The position numbers were made by a program, and so were the translations under genes. A stretch of DNA of 64,000 bases from an uncultured Roseobacter sp. (GTDB lineage: Bacteria > Pseudomonadota > Alphaproteobacteria > Rhodobacterales > Rhodobacteraceae): NCBI RefSeq assembly GCF_947495275.1, contig NZ_CANLYL010000006.1, forward strand, positions 203,800 through 267,799, written 5' to 3'. Positions 1 to 8,499 of the stretch are shown here, piece by piece; position 1 is the first letter of the stretch, and each line of letters opens with the position of its first letter. The notes beneath the pieces are model-generated. The model ran no database searches, was not told where the DNA came from, and saw nothing but the letters and a program-made list of their open reading frames with translations.

Positions 1-486
1 GCGGCGGTCGCTTCAAACAGGCTTGCTGCGATACGGCGTCACCGCGCGCCGCTTTCACTTCGAAGAATTCGAATTTCGCACCGGCGTGGGCCTGCAACGA
101 CTGGCACTTCGAGTGTTGCGGCAAAAACAGGTATCACTACATGGTTGACCGCGAGCACGGCCAGTCACCTCCATATTTTGCGGTTTAGAGAAAAAGCTTC
201 CTTTGGAGTGGCGACCTATCCAAACGCCCGGAACAATCATGATCCCTCGTTCGCAGGAATGCTGTTCGTATCTCGCTGGGCGGTTGCTTTTGATAACTCT
301 CCCTCTGCGGCTATGACGCGTTGCGGGTATCTGGTTCAGCATCGTTCTTTCAGGCGTTTCTCTGCAATCGCTGCAAGGCGCAAGATTTGCGCCGAATTGT
401 CAGAGGTGAAACCCTGCTTTAAGTAGTTTGCGGGTAGGCTGGCCGCGTGAACCACGAGGTGTGGTCCGGTCTGAGGAGAAAATGCT
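1..486. other. no supported gene at left edge
   Basis: Several reading frames stay open for 40-140 codons here on both strands, but none has a recognisable family, a convincing ribosome-binding site or a start that fits. A truncated gene end entering from the left, in any frame, cannot be excluded. The last 20 bases hold the ribosome-binding site of the lipoprotein gene that starts at 487. Confidence 0.4.
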
Positions 487-747
487 ATGCGATCTGGGTT
501 TTTGACTGTCGTTATGCTGAGTCTTGCAGCCTGTTCGCCATCCGGCGGGACCTCAGCGCAAGGGTTCATTGGCAACCTGCCTGAAGGCGTCGTGGCCATC
601 GCAGCCCCAAACCAGGATCTGAGCGCGGTGAAAATCCGGGAAGAAGACGGATGTTACTGGTACCGTCACAAAGGGCCGGTTGAGACCACGCTGTTGCCTC
701 TGCGCAACAAGGAGGGTCGGCCCATTTGTACACGCCCGCAGATCTGA
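487..747 (+). CDS. small predicted lipoprotein
   Basis: This 86-residue protein opens with a short hydrophobic signal peptide ending in a lipobox (LSLAAC), so it should be lipidated on Cys16 and held in the inner or outer membrane facing the periplasm. The mature part is only about 70 residues and contains two further cysteines (DGCYWYRHKG and RPICTRPQ) that could form a disulfide. The start is supported by a GAGGAG sequence about 8 bases upstream of the ATG. It faces, and ends 16 bases from, the convergent L,D-transpeptidase gene, so a cell-envelope role is plausible, but no family was recognised. Small roseobacterial lipoproteins of this kind are usually annotated as hypothetical. Confidence 0.75.
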   Translation: MRSGFLTVVMLSLAACSPSGGTSAQGFIGNLPEGVVAIAAPNQDLSAVKIREEDGCYWYRHKGPVETTLLPLRNKEGRPICTRPQI

Positions 748-763
748 CGCGGAATAAGCCCCT

Positions 764-1429
764 CTAGCTGGCTGCCGTCAAATAGCTCTCCGCAGGGTAG
801 AGATAAGCTGTCGCACCCGTTGAAACCTCCTCGTAGAGGTCATTGATATGCGGCATTACCATCCTCACACATCCAGAACTTGCGCGGCCACCAATCGACC
901 GCGGATAAGGGGTGCCATGAATACGCAGGTAAGTGTCACGATTCCCCACAAAGAGATAAAGCGCGCGCGACCCTAGTGGATTGGCCGGCCCCCCCGGAAC
1001 CCCATCTGCAAATTCGGAATAAAGGCCAGGATCTCGCCGGATCATATCTGCGGTGGGCGTCCATTTCGGCCATCGTGCTTTGCGTCTGATGTCATAAGTT
1101 CCCGGCTCATAGAGATTGCCCCGGGCTATGGCCACGCCATAACGCATGGCCGTGCCACCTTCTTCAATATGGTAAAGATAACGGGCAACTGCATCCACAT
1201 GAATGTCTCCAGGGCGCAGACCTGAATTCGCTTCAACCCGTACCGGCAGGAACCGAGAATGGAGCCCCCATGGATTGGTCGTTGCAGGATCATAACCCGC
1301 AGGCGTCACGCGCGCGTCCCAAGCGGACCACTGGCTTTGCGCGGCGCCTGAACGGGGTAAGGCCGTCATGGCAACAGGTGCCGAGAACATGGCTACTGAC
1401 GTTTGAATAAAGTGCCGTCTTGTCAACAT
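764..1429 (-). CDS. L,D-transpeptidase (YkuD domain)
   Basis: A 221-residue exported enzyme of the YkuD fold, which cross-links peptidoglycan stem peptides or attaches lipoproteins to them in the periplasm. The catalytic signature is clear: His171 in RIHGTP, then the SSGCVRM block with the nucleophile Cys187 near the C-terminus. The N-terminus (LTRRHFIQTS, then a hydrophobic run ending AAQ) resembles a twin-arginine or general signal peptide. I start it at the ATG at 1429 rather than a TTG two codons upstream. The length and domain position are typical of the single-domain roseobacterial enzymes. The gene is monocistronic and converges on the lipoprotein gene. Confidence 0.85.
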   Translation of the reverse strand: MLTRRHFIQTSVAMFSAPVAMTALPRSGAAQSQWSAWDARVTPAGYDPATTNPWGLHSRFLPVRVEANSGLRPGDIHVDAVARYLYHIEEGGTAMRYGVAIARGNLYEPGTYDIRRKARWPKWTPTADMIRRDPGLYSEFADGVPGGPANPLGSRALYLFVGNRDTYLRIHGTPYPRSIGGRASSGCVRMVMPHINDLYEEVSTGATAYLYPAESYLTAAS

Positions 1430-1647
1430 TTGCAATCGCTTCCCACGGATTCGTCAGTTTCTTTCTACCGCCGATATGGTTTCGATATACTTTATCCCGG
1501 TGTTGTCAGGCGGCAACTGCGCTCACGGTTTTGTGCATCGAAGGGAATTCAGAAAGACAAGCCTGGCTCGCCTGCGAAACCGTGGCCTCAAGCTAGAGAT
1601 TTCGCGGCATTACCACGCAATCTAAGGTCCTCAAACTCGATGAGGTT

Positions 1648-2223
1648 TCACATGAAGACGGGACGCGTCTCCTCGTGGATCTCAGCGGAACAGATTGTCC
1701 GTGCGGCTTCGAACATCCGGCGCGCCATGGCTGTCAGCTGTGAACGCGCGCGCGCATCGGTGTCAGTGGTCTCGCCATGCTGCATCGGCAGGTTCACAGC
1801 ACTCTTACTATTTGTTTCGCTAGAAGCAGTTTCAAAGACCGAACTGGCACTGGATTGCGTTTCCGATCCCGATGCCGCTGTCTTGCGTTGCGCTTCTTCG
1901 CGCAAACGCTCTTTTTGTGCAGCTTGATAAGCCGCTTGCGCTTGTTGGCGGCGCAATTCCAATTCCCTCTGACGGCGCTCTTCGGCCAGACGTCTTTGAG
2001 CCATCATCAATTTCAGACGGCGAACGTCAGCATCCGTTCGCGCACTGACCAGATCCCAAGCTGCATTTATTTCTGCAAGGCGTCGGTTCGCCCCCTTCGG
2101 ATCCGCTTTTGCCATATCCGGATGGTACGTTCTGACGAGTGCGCGCCACGCCCTTCGAATTGTCTCATCGTCACTTCCGGGTGCGACACCCAGAATTTCG
2201 AAAGCATTCAAGAGTTCATTCAT
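1648..2223 (-). CDS. J-domain (DnaJ-like) protein
   Basis: A 191-residue cytoplasmic protein whose first 65 residues form a J-domain, the part that stimulates the ATPase of Hsp70/DnaK. The invariant His34-Pro35-Asp36 is present (RTYHPDMAK), flanked by the usual helix II (RRAWRALVR) and helix III (ANRRLAEINAAWDLV). Residues 70-120 are a charged, Arg/Gln/Glu-rich helix likely to form a coiled coil (RRLAEERRQRELELRRQQ), and the rest is Ser/Thr-rich and probably disordered. There is no zinc-finger or DnaJ C-terminal domain, so it is a type III J-protein with an unknown client. The ATG at 2223 is preferred to a TTG two codons upstream. Confidence 0.8.
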   Translation of the reverse strand: MNELLNAFEILGVAPGSDDETIRRAWRALVRTYHPDMAKADPKGANRRLAEINAAWDLVSARTDADVRRLKLMMAQRRLAEERRQRELELRRQQAQAAYQAAQKERLREEAQRKTAASGSETQSSASSVFETASSETNSKSAVNLPMQHGETTDTDARARSQLTAMARRMFEAARTICSAEIHEETRPVFM

Positions 2224-2844
2224 GATCAAACATCCGGTTGCCCAACGCCTTCACGCCAAAGAGCGGAAACACACGTTTTAATACAATTATTTATAAATGG
2301 GAGAATATCGGATCGCTACTTTCTTGTTAGGGGATGGTTAACGCTCTTCGGCCAGAGGATTGTGGAAAAATAGCCCCTTTGCAGGCTAGTCTACCGCCCG
2401 CTTTCCCAGCCGACGCAAAAGATCACAGATGGCTACAAGCGGTGCCAGACGCGTGGTTCAGCGCTGCGAAGAAGGTTCGAAATATCGACACGACGGCTTT
2501 GCTGGAGCTGGTTTTCAAGATGTTCCCGGCAAAATACCGAGGCCGGGATTGTTGCCTCAAACCTCGTCAGAACCTGATCGTACCGCGCTGAGAGATAGCC
2601 AAAATTTCCCATCGATCCGGCGATTCGACCCGCAAGTGTATGAGGTAGCCCATCGGACTAGCGAAAACGACTGTCCGCAATACTCATGCGCGTCCTGCTA
2701 AAAATCACAACGAAACAATGGGTTCGCTCACGTATCCGAATTGAGTGTTCACCGTCGACATTCCAATCGTGAACATTTTAATGATGATATTTGACATGTC
2801 AGAAGTGCTGTATGAACATGTCCATATGTTAAGGATAAAATTTC
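2224..2844. other. intergenic, no gene supported
   Basis: About 620 bases between the J-domain gene and the GntR gene. Two short plus-strand open frames of 85-90 codons overlap each other around 2334-2701, but they lack family similarity and a good ribosome-binding site, so I do not call them. The stretch is richer in A/T near both ends, as expected for divergent promoters. Confidence 0.5.
2793..2822. promoter_or_regulatory. candidate operator upstream of GntR operon
   Basis: Two copies of an ACATGTC core lie 23-52 bases before the GntR start: the perfect palindrome GACATGTC (2793-2800) and AACATGTC (2815-2822), with centres 22 bases (about two helical turns) apart. This position and spacing suit autoregulation by the adjacent GntR protein. 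It is an inference from sequence symmetry only. Confidence 0.35.
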
Positions 2845-3615
2845 ATGTATGATCCCAGCTCTCCGCTCATACGATCTCCCCAGCAGGGCGGCATAGTTCC
2901 AGCGCCCGAAGCAAAGTCTCGTTTTGCCGAGGATCGGCTGCTTGATGCCGTCATATGGTGCGAGATTCGCCCGGGCGAAATTGTCACCGAAGCGGATGTT
3001 ATGGAACATTTTGGCCTCACCCGTGCGGCGGCACGCGCAGGGCTGACAAGACTGGGCTATGACAATTGGGCGTCACCGCAGCCACGCACCGGGTGGCTTG
3101 TTCTGCCCGTGACCGGCGCATTGATCGGGCAGGTGCTCGAAGCGCGGCGGATTGCCGAACCGCTCCTGTCGAAGGCGCGACCGGACGCGGAACTTTGCAC
3201 CGAATTGGGACATATTGGCGAGGTGGTCAGAGCGCTGCGCCCGCGGAGTGAAACGGCCGCCGTCGCTTCGTTCCGTCACTATGTCGACCGTGTGGACGGG
3301 TTGCTGCTGGGTGCGATCAACCCTTTCACGGCGCGGCACCTGCGCAAACTCTGGCACCATACCGCGCGGATCACGCGGTATCTGGAAGACGAGACCGAAA
3401 GCCATATTTTTCTGCGCGACGACATCAACGATCTGATCAGCGCAGTCCTCTCACAAGACGCCGATGGCGTAATCGCCGCCCGGTTATCCCTGATTGATGC
3501 CCAGGAAGCCTTTTTCATGCGTCAGCTCCTCAAGAGCGACGCCCCTCTCACGCCCGGCAGCGGCGTGATTGCGCGGACCCGACAAAACGCTGCCAGCAAC
3601 AGGAGAAACTCATGA
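2845..3615 (+). CDS. GntR-family transcriptional regulator (FCD-like)
   Basis: A 256-residue one-component regulator. Residues ~25-90 form a winged helix-turn-helix (DRLLDAVIWCEIRPGEIVTEADVMEHFGLTRAAARAGLTRL), and the remaining helical part matches the FCD ligand-binding domain of the FadR branch, with ASFRHYVDRVD and a C-terminal helix pair ending AQEAFFMRQLL. An AAGGA ribosome-binding site precedes the ATG. Its stop overlaps the start of the solute-binding protein gene by four bases, so it is the first gene of the transport/catabolic operon running to 11978 and most likely its local regulator. The effector is not evident. Confidence 0.8.
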   Translation: MYDPSSPLIRSPQQGGIVPAPEAKSRFAEDRLLDAVIWCEIRPGEIVTEADVMEHFGLTRAAARAGLTRLGYDNWASPQPRTGWLVLPVTGALIGQVLEARRIAEPLLSKARPDAELCTELGHIGEVVRALRPRSETAAVASFRHYVDRVDGLLLGAINPFTARHLRKLWHHTARITRYLEDETESHIFLRDDINDLISAVLSQDADGVIAARLSLIDAQEAFFMRQLLKSDAPLTPGSGVIARTRQNAASNRRNS

Positions 3616-5102
3616 CTTCCACATTCAAGGGCCTGCTGGCGGGCGTCGCGATGGCGATCTTCGCCCTGCCCGCCTATTCCCGGGATATCACCATCGATTT
3701 GGCCGGTGAGCCATCTTCGCTCGATCCGCATGTACAATGGAACCCGGACAGCTACTACGTGTATCGCAACGTTTTCGACAATCTGGTGACGCGCAACAAT
3801 AGCGGCGAGATCGTTCCGCAGATTGCCACCGCCTGGGATCAGATCAGCGAAACCGAGCTTGTCCTGACAATTCGTGAGGGTGTGAGCTTTCACGACGGAG
3901 AAGCGCTGGAGCCTTCGGACGTGGTCTATTCGGTCAAACGCATCACCAACCCGGATTTTGCCTCGCCGCAGCTCGGGCAATTTAACCAGATCATCGGCGC
4001 CGAGGTTCTGGAAGGAAACAAAGTCAAACTCACGACCAACGGCCCCTACCCTGCGCTCATGGCGCAACTTGTGAAGCTCTCTATTGTACCGGAACACGTG
4101 GTCGAAGCCTTGGGCAAAGAGGCCTTCAACGCCGCACCACTAGGGTCAGGGCCCTACAAGTTCGAGGAATGGAACCGGGGTATTTCGGTCACCTTGGCGC
4201 GCAATGGCGCCTACTGGGGCGACAGCGGGGTTTTTGAACGCGCAATCTTCCGCGCCGTACCTGACGCTGCCACCCGCCTGGCCGATCTACAAGCGGGCAC
4301 GGCGGACCTGGTCGTAAGCATTGATGCGGATGCTGCGGCACAATTGGAGGGCAATCCGGAAGTCAAAGCACTTTCTGCGCCAACCGAACGGGTAGGATAT
4401 GTCGGTCTGAACCTCGACAAACCGCCCTTCAACGACGTCAACATGCGTAAAGCGGCGAGCCTCGCCATTGACCGTCTCGGCATCACCGAGGGCCTGTTGC
4501 AGGCCGGAGAAGTGCCGATGGCACAGATGGCCAGCCCTGCCCACTTCGGGTACAACCCTGATCTGCCACTTTTCGACTATGATCCAGAAACTGCCCGGAA
4601 AATCACCGGTGAGAATCCTGATTTGGCACAGACACCCGCCACCTTGGCAACCGCCCCGGTCTTTGACCAGCGGATCGTCCAGGCAGTTCAGCAGATGCTG
4701 AATGACGCGGGTTTCAACATCTCGATCTCGATGACGGATATGCCCACCTACCTGAACATCGTTCGCTCTGATCCGGCCGACAACAGTGAGCTCAGTTTTG
4801 GTCGTTGGTCCTGTGCCTGTCAGGACGCGGACGGAATCTCATATCCGACGCTGCATTCCGACAGCCTGTGGAGCCGGGTGAATGTGCCGGAACTCGATGC
4901 TTTGCTCGAAAAAGCGCGGGTTTCCCTCGACCCGGAGGTACGGCAGGCAGCTTACAATGAAGTCTCTGAAATCGTGCGGGAAAACTACTATCTATTGCCG
5001 ATGTATCAGGCTGCTGTACTTTATGGCGCAGCGGCTGAATTGCAGTTCGAACCAACGGCGAATGAAAGCATGTTCCTCAACCGTATGAGTATTGCCGAGT
5101 AA
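3612..5102 (+). CDS. ABC transporter solute-binding protein, family 5 (peptide/opine type)
   Basis: A 496-residue periplasmic binding protein of the DppA/OppA family, the usual partner of two permeases and two ATPases. The N-terminal signal peptide (hydrophobic run ending LPAYS before RDITID) has no lipobox cysteine, so it is soluble in the periplasm. Family hallmarks include AGEPSSLDPH near residue 30, the VSFHDGEALEPSDVVYSVKRI segment around residue 95 and PLGSGPYKFEEW around residue 178. It overlaps the GntR stop by four bases and the next permease start by one base. Family 5 proteins carry peptides, glutathione, opines or nickel. With a gamma-glutamyltransferase-like enzyme in the operon, a gamma-glutamyl or other amide-bearing ligand is a reasonable guess. 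Confidence 0.9.
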   Translation: MTSTFKGLLAGVAMAIFALPAYSRDITIDLAGEPSSLDPHVQWNPDSYYVYRNVFDNLVTRNNSGEIVPQIATAWDQISETELVLTIREGVSFHDGEALEPSDVVYSVKRITNPDFASPQLGQFNQIIGAEVLEGNKVKLTTNGPYPALMAQLVKLSIVPEHVVEALGKEAFNAAPLGSGPYKFEEWNRGISVTLARNGAYWGDSGVFERAIFRAVPDAATRLADLQAGTADLVVSIDADAAAQLEGNPEVKALSAPTERVGYVGLNLDKPPFNDVNMRKAASLAIDRLGITEGLLQAGEVPMAQMASPAHFGYNPDLPLFDYDPETARKITGENPDLAQTPATLATAPVFDQRIVQAVQQMLNDAGFNISISMTDMPTYLNIVRSDPADNSELSFGRWSCACQDADGISYPTLHSDSLWSRVNVPELDALLEKARVSLDPEVRQAAYNEVSEIVRENYYLLPMYQAAVLYGAAAELQFEPTANESMFLNRMSIAE

Positions 5103-6028
5103 TGCTACGGTTCGCTCTGCAACGCGGCGGGCAGGCGCTGATCGCGGCTTTCGGGGTGGTGACGCTGGTCTTTTTCATCCAGCGCCTCACCGGCGATCCG
5201 ATTGCATTGCTCTTGCCCGAGACCGCCACGCAGGCAGATATCGACCTCATGCGCGCCGCCCTTGGGCTCGACCGCCCGATCTGGGTGCAGTACTTTGGCT
5301 TTCTGGCCGACATGGCGCGCTTTGACCTTGGCAGCTCATTTATCCAGAACGCGCCCGTTTGGGACATTCTGCTCAGCCGGATTCCCCAAACGCTGCAACT
5401 GGCCGGCGGGGCGCTGGTCGTGGCGCTGGCGGTGGGTCTGCCCCTTGGGTTGGTGATGGCCCTCACGCGGGGGCGGGCAATCTCGCGCTGGATTATGGGG
5501 CTGGTTCTGGCGTGTCAGTCTCTGCCCACCTTCTGGTCGGGCATCATGCTGATCCTCATCTTTGGCGTGCACTTGCGATGGCTGCCTTCATCCGGCACCG
5601 GCACCTTCGCGCATCTCATCATGCCTTCCATCGCGCTTGGACTTTTGTCTCTGGCAACCTTCGCCCGGATCGCACGAGCCTCCATCGTGGATGAACTTGG
5701 CAAAGACTATGTCCGCTCAGCGCGCGCGCGAGGCGTCGGAACCGGCAGGCTGGTCCGCAAACATCTGATCCGAAACGCTATGATTCCCGTCATCTCGATC
5801 ACCGCACTTGAAGTGTCGCAATTGCTGGCAGGTGCCGTGATCGTTGAGACGGTCTTTGCCTGGCCCGGCCTAGGTCAGCTCACGGTGCAATCCATCGCCG
5901 CGCGTGACTTCATCGTGGTGCAGGCGGTGGTGCTTCTGGGTGCATTCGTCACGATCGGCGCCAATCTGGCTGCCGACATCCTCTATTCCATCGTTGATCC
6001 GCGCGTTAAGCTGAGCGGATCGACATGA
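5102..6028 (+). CDS. ABC transporter permease, DppB/GsiC type
   Basis: A 308-residue inner-membrane permease of the binding-protein-dependent family with about six transmembrane segments. The N-terminal segment (LIAAFGVVTLVFFIQRLTGDP) and the following AALGLDRPIWVQYFGFL are characteristic of the DppB/OppB branch. The cytoplasmic EAA loop is seen as DYVRSARARGVGTGRLVRKHLIRNA around residue 200. It starts one base into the stop of the binding-protein gene and overlaps the next permease by four bases, so the subunits are translationally coupled. Confidence 0.9.
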   Translation: MLRFALQRGGQALIAAFGVVTLVFFIQRLTGDPIALLLPETATQADIDLMRAALGLDRPIWVQYFGFLADMARFDLGSSFIQNAPVWDILLSRIPQTLQLAGGALVVALAVGLPLGLVMALTRGRAISRWIMGLVLACQSLPTFWSGIMLILIFGVHLRWLPSSGTGTFAHLIMPSIALGLLSLATFARIARASIVDELGKDYVRSARARGVGTGRLVRKHLIRNAMIPVISITALEVSQLLAGAVIVETVFAWPGLGQLTVQSIAARDFIVVQAVVLLGAFVTIGANLAADILYSIVDPRVKLSGST

Positions 6029-6876
6029 CGGCCCGGGTTGATATCTTGCGGCCCAGTCTTCGCCCCTTGCTGGTCTGGTGGCCAGCTTTCTTGCTGGGCC
6101 TACTGGTTCTTGTGGCCATCTTTGCGCCCTGGCTTGCCCCCCTTGATCCGGATCGTCAGGATCTGCTGGGTCGCCTGAAACCACCCGGCTACGAAGGCCG
6201 GAGCGGCGCAACATTTCTGCTAGGCACCGACGAGCTTGGCCGTGATATTCTCAGCCGTGTGATCCACGGCGCGCGAGTTTCAATCTCGGTCGCAGTGCTC
6301 TCGGTTTTGCTTTCTGGGGTTGTCGGCATTGCCGTTGGAATGGCCGCTGGCTATCTGCGCGGATGGACGGAAATGGTGCTCATGCGCCTAGTGGATATCT
6401 TCCTGTCGATCCCGGCCATTCTGCTCGCCATCATCACCGTCGCAGTCCTGGGCCCTGGATTTATCAACGTAATCCTCGTGCTCGCCCTGACCCGCTGGCC
6501 GCGATATGCGCGCGTAGCCTACGGACAGACCCTCGCAGTGGCAGAGCGTCCTTTCGTACGTCTGGCCCGCGCCATGGGGGCCACGCCATCACGGGTTCTG
6601 GCTTTGCACATTCTGCCCAACATCGTCGGCCCGCTGCTGGTCGTCGCTACGCTTGAATTCGGGCTGATGGTGCTTTTTGAGGCCGGATTGTCCTTTCTGG
6701 GGCTCGGCGTACAACCCCCCACCGCCAGTTGGGGCGCAATGCTATCGACAGGGCGCAACTATCTGGCGACCGCATGGTGGATCGCGACCTTTCCGGGGCT
6801 CGGGCTGTTTCTGCTGGTGCTAAGCGCCAATCTGATAGGCGACCGGTTGAGCGATCGTATTGGGGAGGGTCGATAA
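6025..6876 (+). CDS. ABC transporter permease, DppC/GsiD type
   Basis: A 283-residue partner permease. It has the N-terminal signature of the DppC/OppC branch: a first transmembrane helix, then APWLAPLDPDRQDLLGRLKPP and FLLGTDELGRDILSRVIHGAR (residues ~60-85). The EAA motif is in PFVRLARAMGATPSRVLALHILPN around residue 175. Five or six membrane segments follow. It forms a heterodimer with the upstream permease to make the translocation channel of the importer powered by the two ATPases at the end of the operon. Confidence 0.9.
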   Translation: MTARVDILRPSLRPLLVWWPAFLLGLLVLVAIFAPWLAPLDPDRQDLLGRLKPPGYEGRSGATFLLGTDELGRDILSRVIHGARVSISVAVLSVLLSGVVGIAVGMAAGYLRGWTEMVLMRLVDIFLSIPAILLAIITVAVLGPGFINVILVLALTRWPRYARVAYGQTLAVAERPFVRLARAMGATPSRVLALHILPNIVGPLLVVATLEFGLMVLFEAGLSFLGLGVQPPTASWGAMLSTGRNYLATAWWIATFPGLGLFLLVLSANLIGDRLSDRIGEGR

Positions 6877-6877
6877 G

Positions 6878-7636
6878 GTGGATTTTGGAACGGAATTTCA
6901 AGGGCGCAAAGTAGTGATTACCGGGGCCGCTGGTATCATGGGCCGTGCACTGGCAGAGCATTTCGTGCAAGCGGGGGCCGAGGTCTGTTCCGCCGACCTT
7001 TCAACCCAAGGCCTCTCAGGCTTTGCCGTTGCCGCAGATTTGACGACCGACGCGGGCAATGATGCGTTGCTGAATGCTGTAGCCTTCCGCTGGGGGGCAC
7101 CGGACGTGGTCGTCAATAACGCGGCCATCTACCCTTCTTCCTTCCTCCTCGACATGCACGTATCGGACTGGGACCAGATCATGGCGCTGAACCTGCGAGC
7201 ACCGTTCGTGCTGATGCGCGGTTTTGCGCATCAGATGATCCGTGCCGGAAAGCGAGGTGCATTCATCAACATTTCTTCCGGGGCGGCGCGCAAGATGCGG
7301 CGAACTGCCGTGACCTACTGCATGTCAAAAACCGCGCTGGACCGCATGACCAAGGGCTTTGCGCTGGAATTGGCGGAATACGGCATCCGGGTGAATTGCC
7401 TAGAGCCGGGATTCGCTGCGGGCTCTTCGGTTTCGGCACTGAGCCAGGAACACATTGACCGGGTGATGGCCGCAATTCCGCTGGGGATTGAAACCGCGCC
7501 GGAAGATATCGGGCAGGCCGCTCTCTTTCTCGCGTCCTCCGCCGCCAAGAATATCACCGGCACCTCCCTGGCAGTGGACGGTGGCAATTCTGCAGGCACG
7601 ATGGACGTCTATCAGCCAAAAAAGAGCGCGCTATGA
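6878..7636 (+). CDS. short-chain dehydrogenase/reductase
   Basis: A 252-residue NAD(P)-dependent oxidoreductase of the classical SDR family. The Rossmann nucleotide-binding motif is TGAAGIMGRA (residues ~14-23), followed by NNAA near residue 80, the catalytic Ser in NISSGAA and the YxxxK pair in TYCMSKTA. The C-terminal AVDGGNSAG is also typical. I start it at the GTG at 6878, which has GGGAGG about nine bases upstream and lies just after the permease stop; the frame also allows an upstream TTG at 6860. It overlaps the deacetylase gene by four bases. It probably oxidises or reduces an alcohol or keto group on the imported compound. Confidence 0.85.
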   Translation: MDFGTEFQGRKVVITGAAGIMGRALAEHFVQAGAEVCSADLSTQGLSGFAVAADLTTDAGNDALLNAVAFRWGAPDVVVNNAAIYPSSFLLDMHVSDWDQIMALNLRAPFVLMRGFAHQMIRAGKRGAFINISSGAARKMRRTAVTYCMSKTALDRMTKGFALELAEYGIRVNCLEPGFAAGSSVSALSQEHIDRVMAAIPLGIETAPEDIGQAALFLASSAAKNITGTSLAVDGGNSAGTMDVYQPKKSAL

Positions 7637-8499
7637 ACTGGAATCCCGCCCCATACCCCTGGCCTGACGGTCATCGCGCCGGGGCCTGTTTCACGGTCGA
7701 TGTCGATGCCACAGCGCCTTGGCTCTGGCAGCACCGGACTGGATTGCCCAGGGGCATCGCCGCCTTGGAGCATCGTCAATATGGCCTGCGCAGAGGTCTC
7801 CCGCATCTGATTGAGATGCTGGGTCGGCTGGACCTGCAAGCTACATTTTTTGTGCCGGGCGTCGTTGCCGAAGAGCACCCCGACTTGCTGCCCGGCCTTG
7901 TGGAGCGTGGCCATGAGGTCGCGCTGCACGGCTATTATCATGAGCTTGTCTCGGAGACGACAGACGCGCAGTTTACCGAAAGCCTGGAAGCTTCGGTTGC
8001 GCTCTTCGAAACGCAGATTGGCGCGCGCCCGGCTGGCTTCCGCTCGCCCGCCTGGGAAATGACGCCCCATATGCTGGCAGAGCTGCGCCGCTTCGCGCTG
8101 TGGGATTCCAGCCTGATGGGTCATGATCACCCCTATCGGCTCGACGGCGTCACCGAGGTGCCCGTCCGCTGGGAAAACGATGATGCCATCTTCTTCAAGT
8201 TCCTCGGTCCCGGCGATAACCCACCGCACTCAGAGGCGGAAGTTGGTGAGAGATGGACCCGTGAAGCCGCCGCGCAGGTGCGGGACGGCGGGCTTTTCAT
8301 GTTGACTGTGCACGACTGGATTTCAGGGCGCGCGGCCCGGGTGGACATGCTTGAGGACCTGCTGGTGCCTCTCTGCCAGGACGAGAGCATCTGGACCGCA
8401 ACATGCGGTGAGATCGCAGCACACCATCAGAGTGTTACCGGATTTGAAGATCACGCCCGACCGGTCATTCCCGTCAATGAAAGGACAGGTCATGGATAG
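7633..8499 (+). CDS. polysaccharide deacetylase family protein (HpPgdA-like)
   Basis: A 288-residue metal-dependent hydrolase of the carbohydrate esterase 4/NodB fold. The first motif is degenerate (FTVDVDA instead of TFDDG), as in the branch containing Helicobacter pylori PgdA and allantoinase-like PuuE. The His-x-x-x-His metal site is seen in ALHGYYHEL near residue 100, and the RSPAWE motif near residue 138. There is no signal peptide, so it acts in the cytoplasm and is unlikely to be a cell-wall enzyme. Within this importer operon it may remove an acyl group, or open an amide or ring, on the transported molecule. That substrate role is inference. Confidence 0.8.
   Translation: MNWNPAPYPWPDGHRAGACFTVDVDATAPWLWQHRTGLPRGIAALEHRQYGLRRGLPHLIEMLGRLDLQATFFVPGVVAEEHPDLLPGLVERGHEVALHGYYHELVSETTDAQFTESLEASVALFETQIGARPAGFRSPAWEMTPHMLAELRRFALWDSSLMGHDHPYRLDGVTEVPVRWENDDAIFFKFLGPGDNPPHSEAEVGERWTREAAAQVRDGGLFMLTVHDWISGRAARVDMLEDLLVPLCQDESIWTATCGEIAAHHQSVTGFEDHARPVIPVNERTGHG

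Noticed and set aside
145..426. Open frame of 93 codons near the left edge
   Set aside because: No ribosome-binding site, no family, and overlapping frames of equal quality on both strands.
2334..2701. Two overlapping plus-strand frames of 85-90 codons
   Set aside because: Overlap each other, lack start signals and have no recognisable motif.
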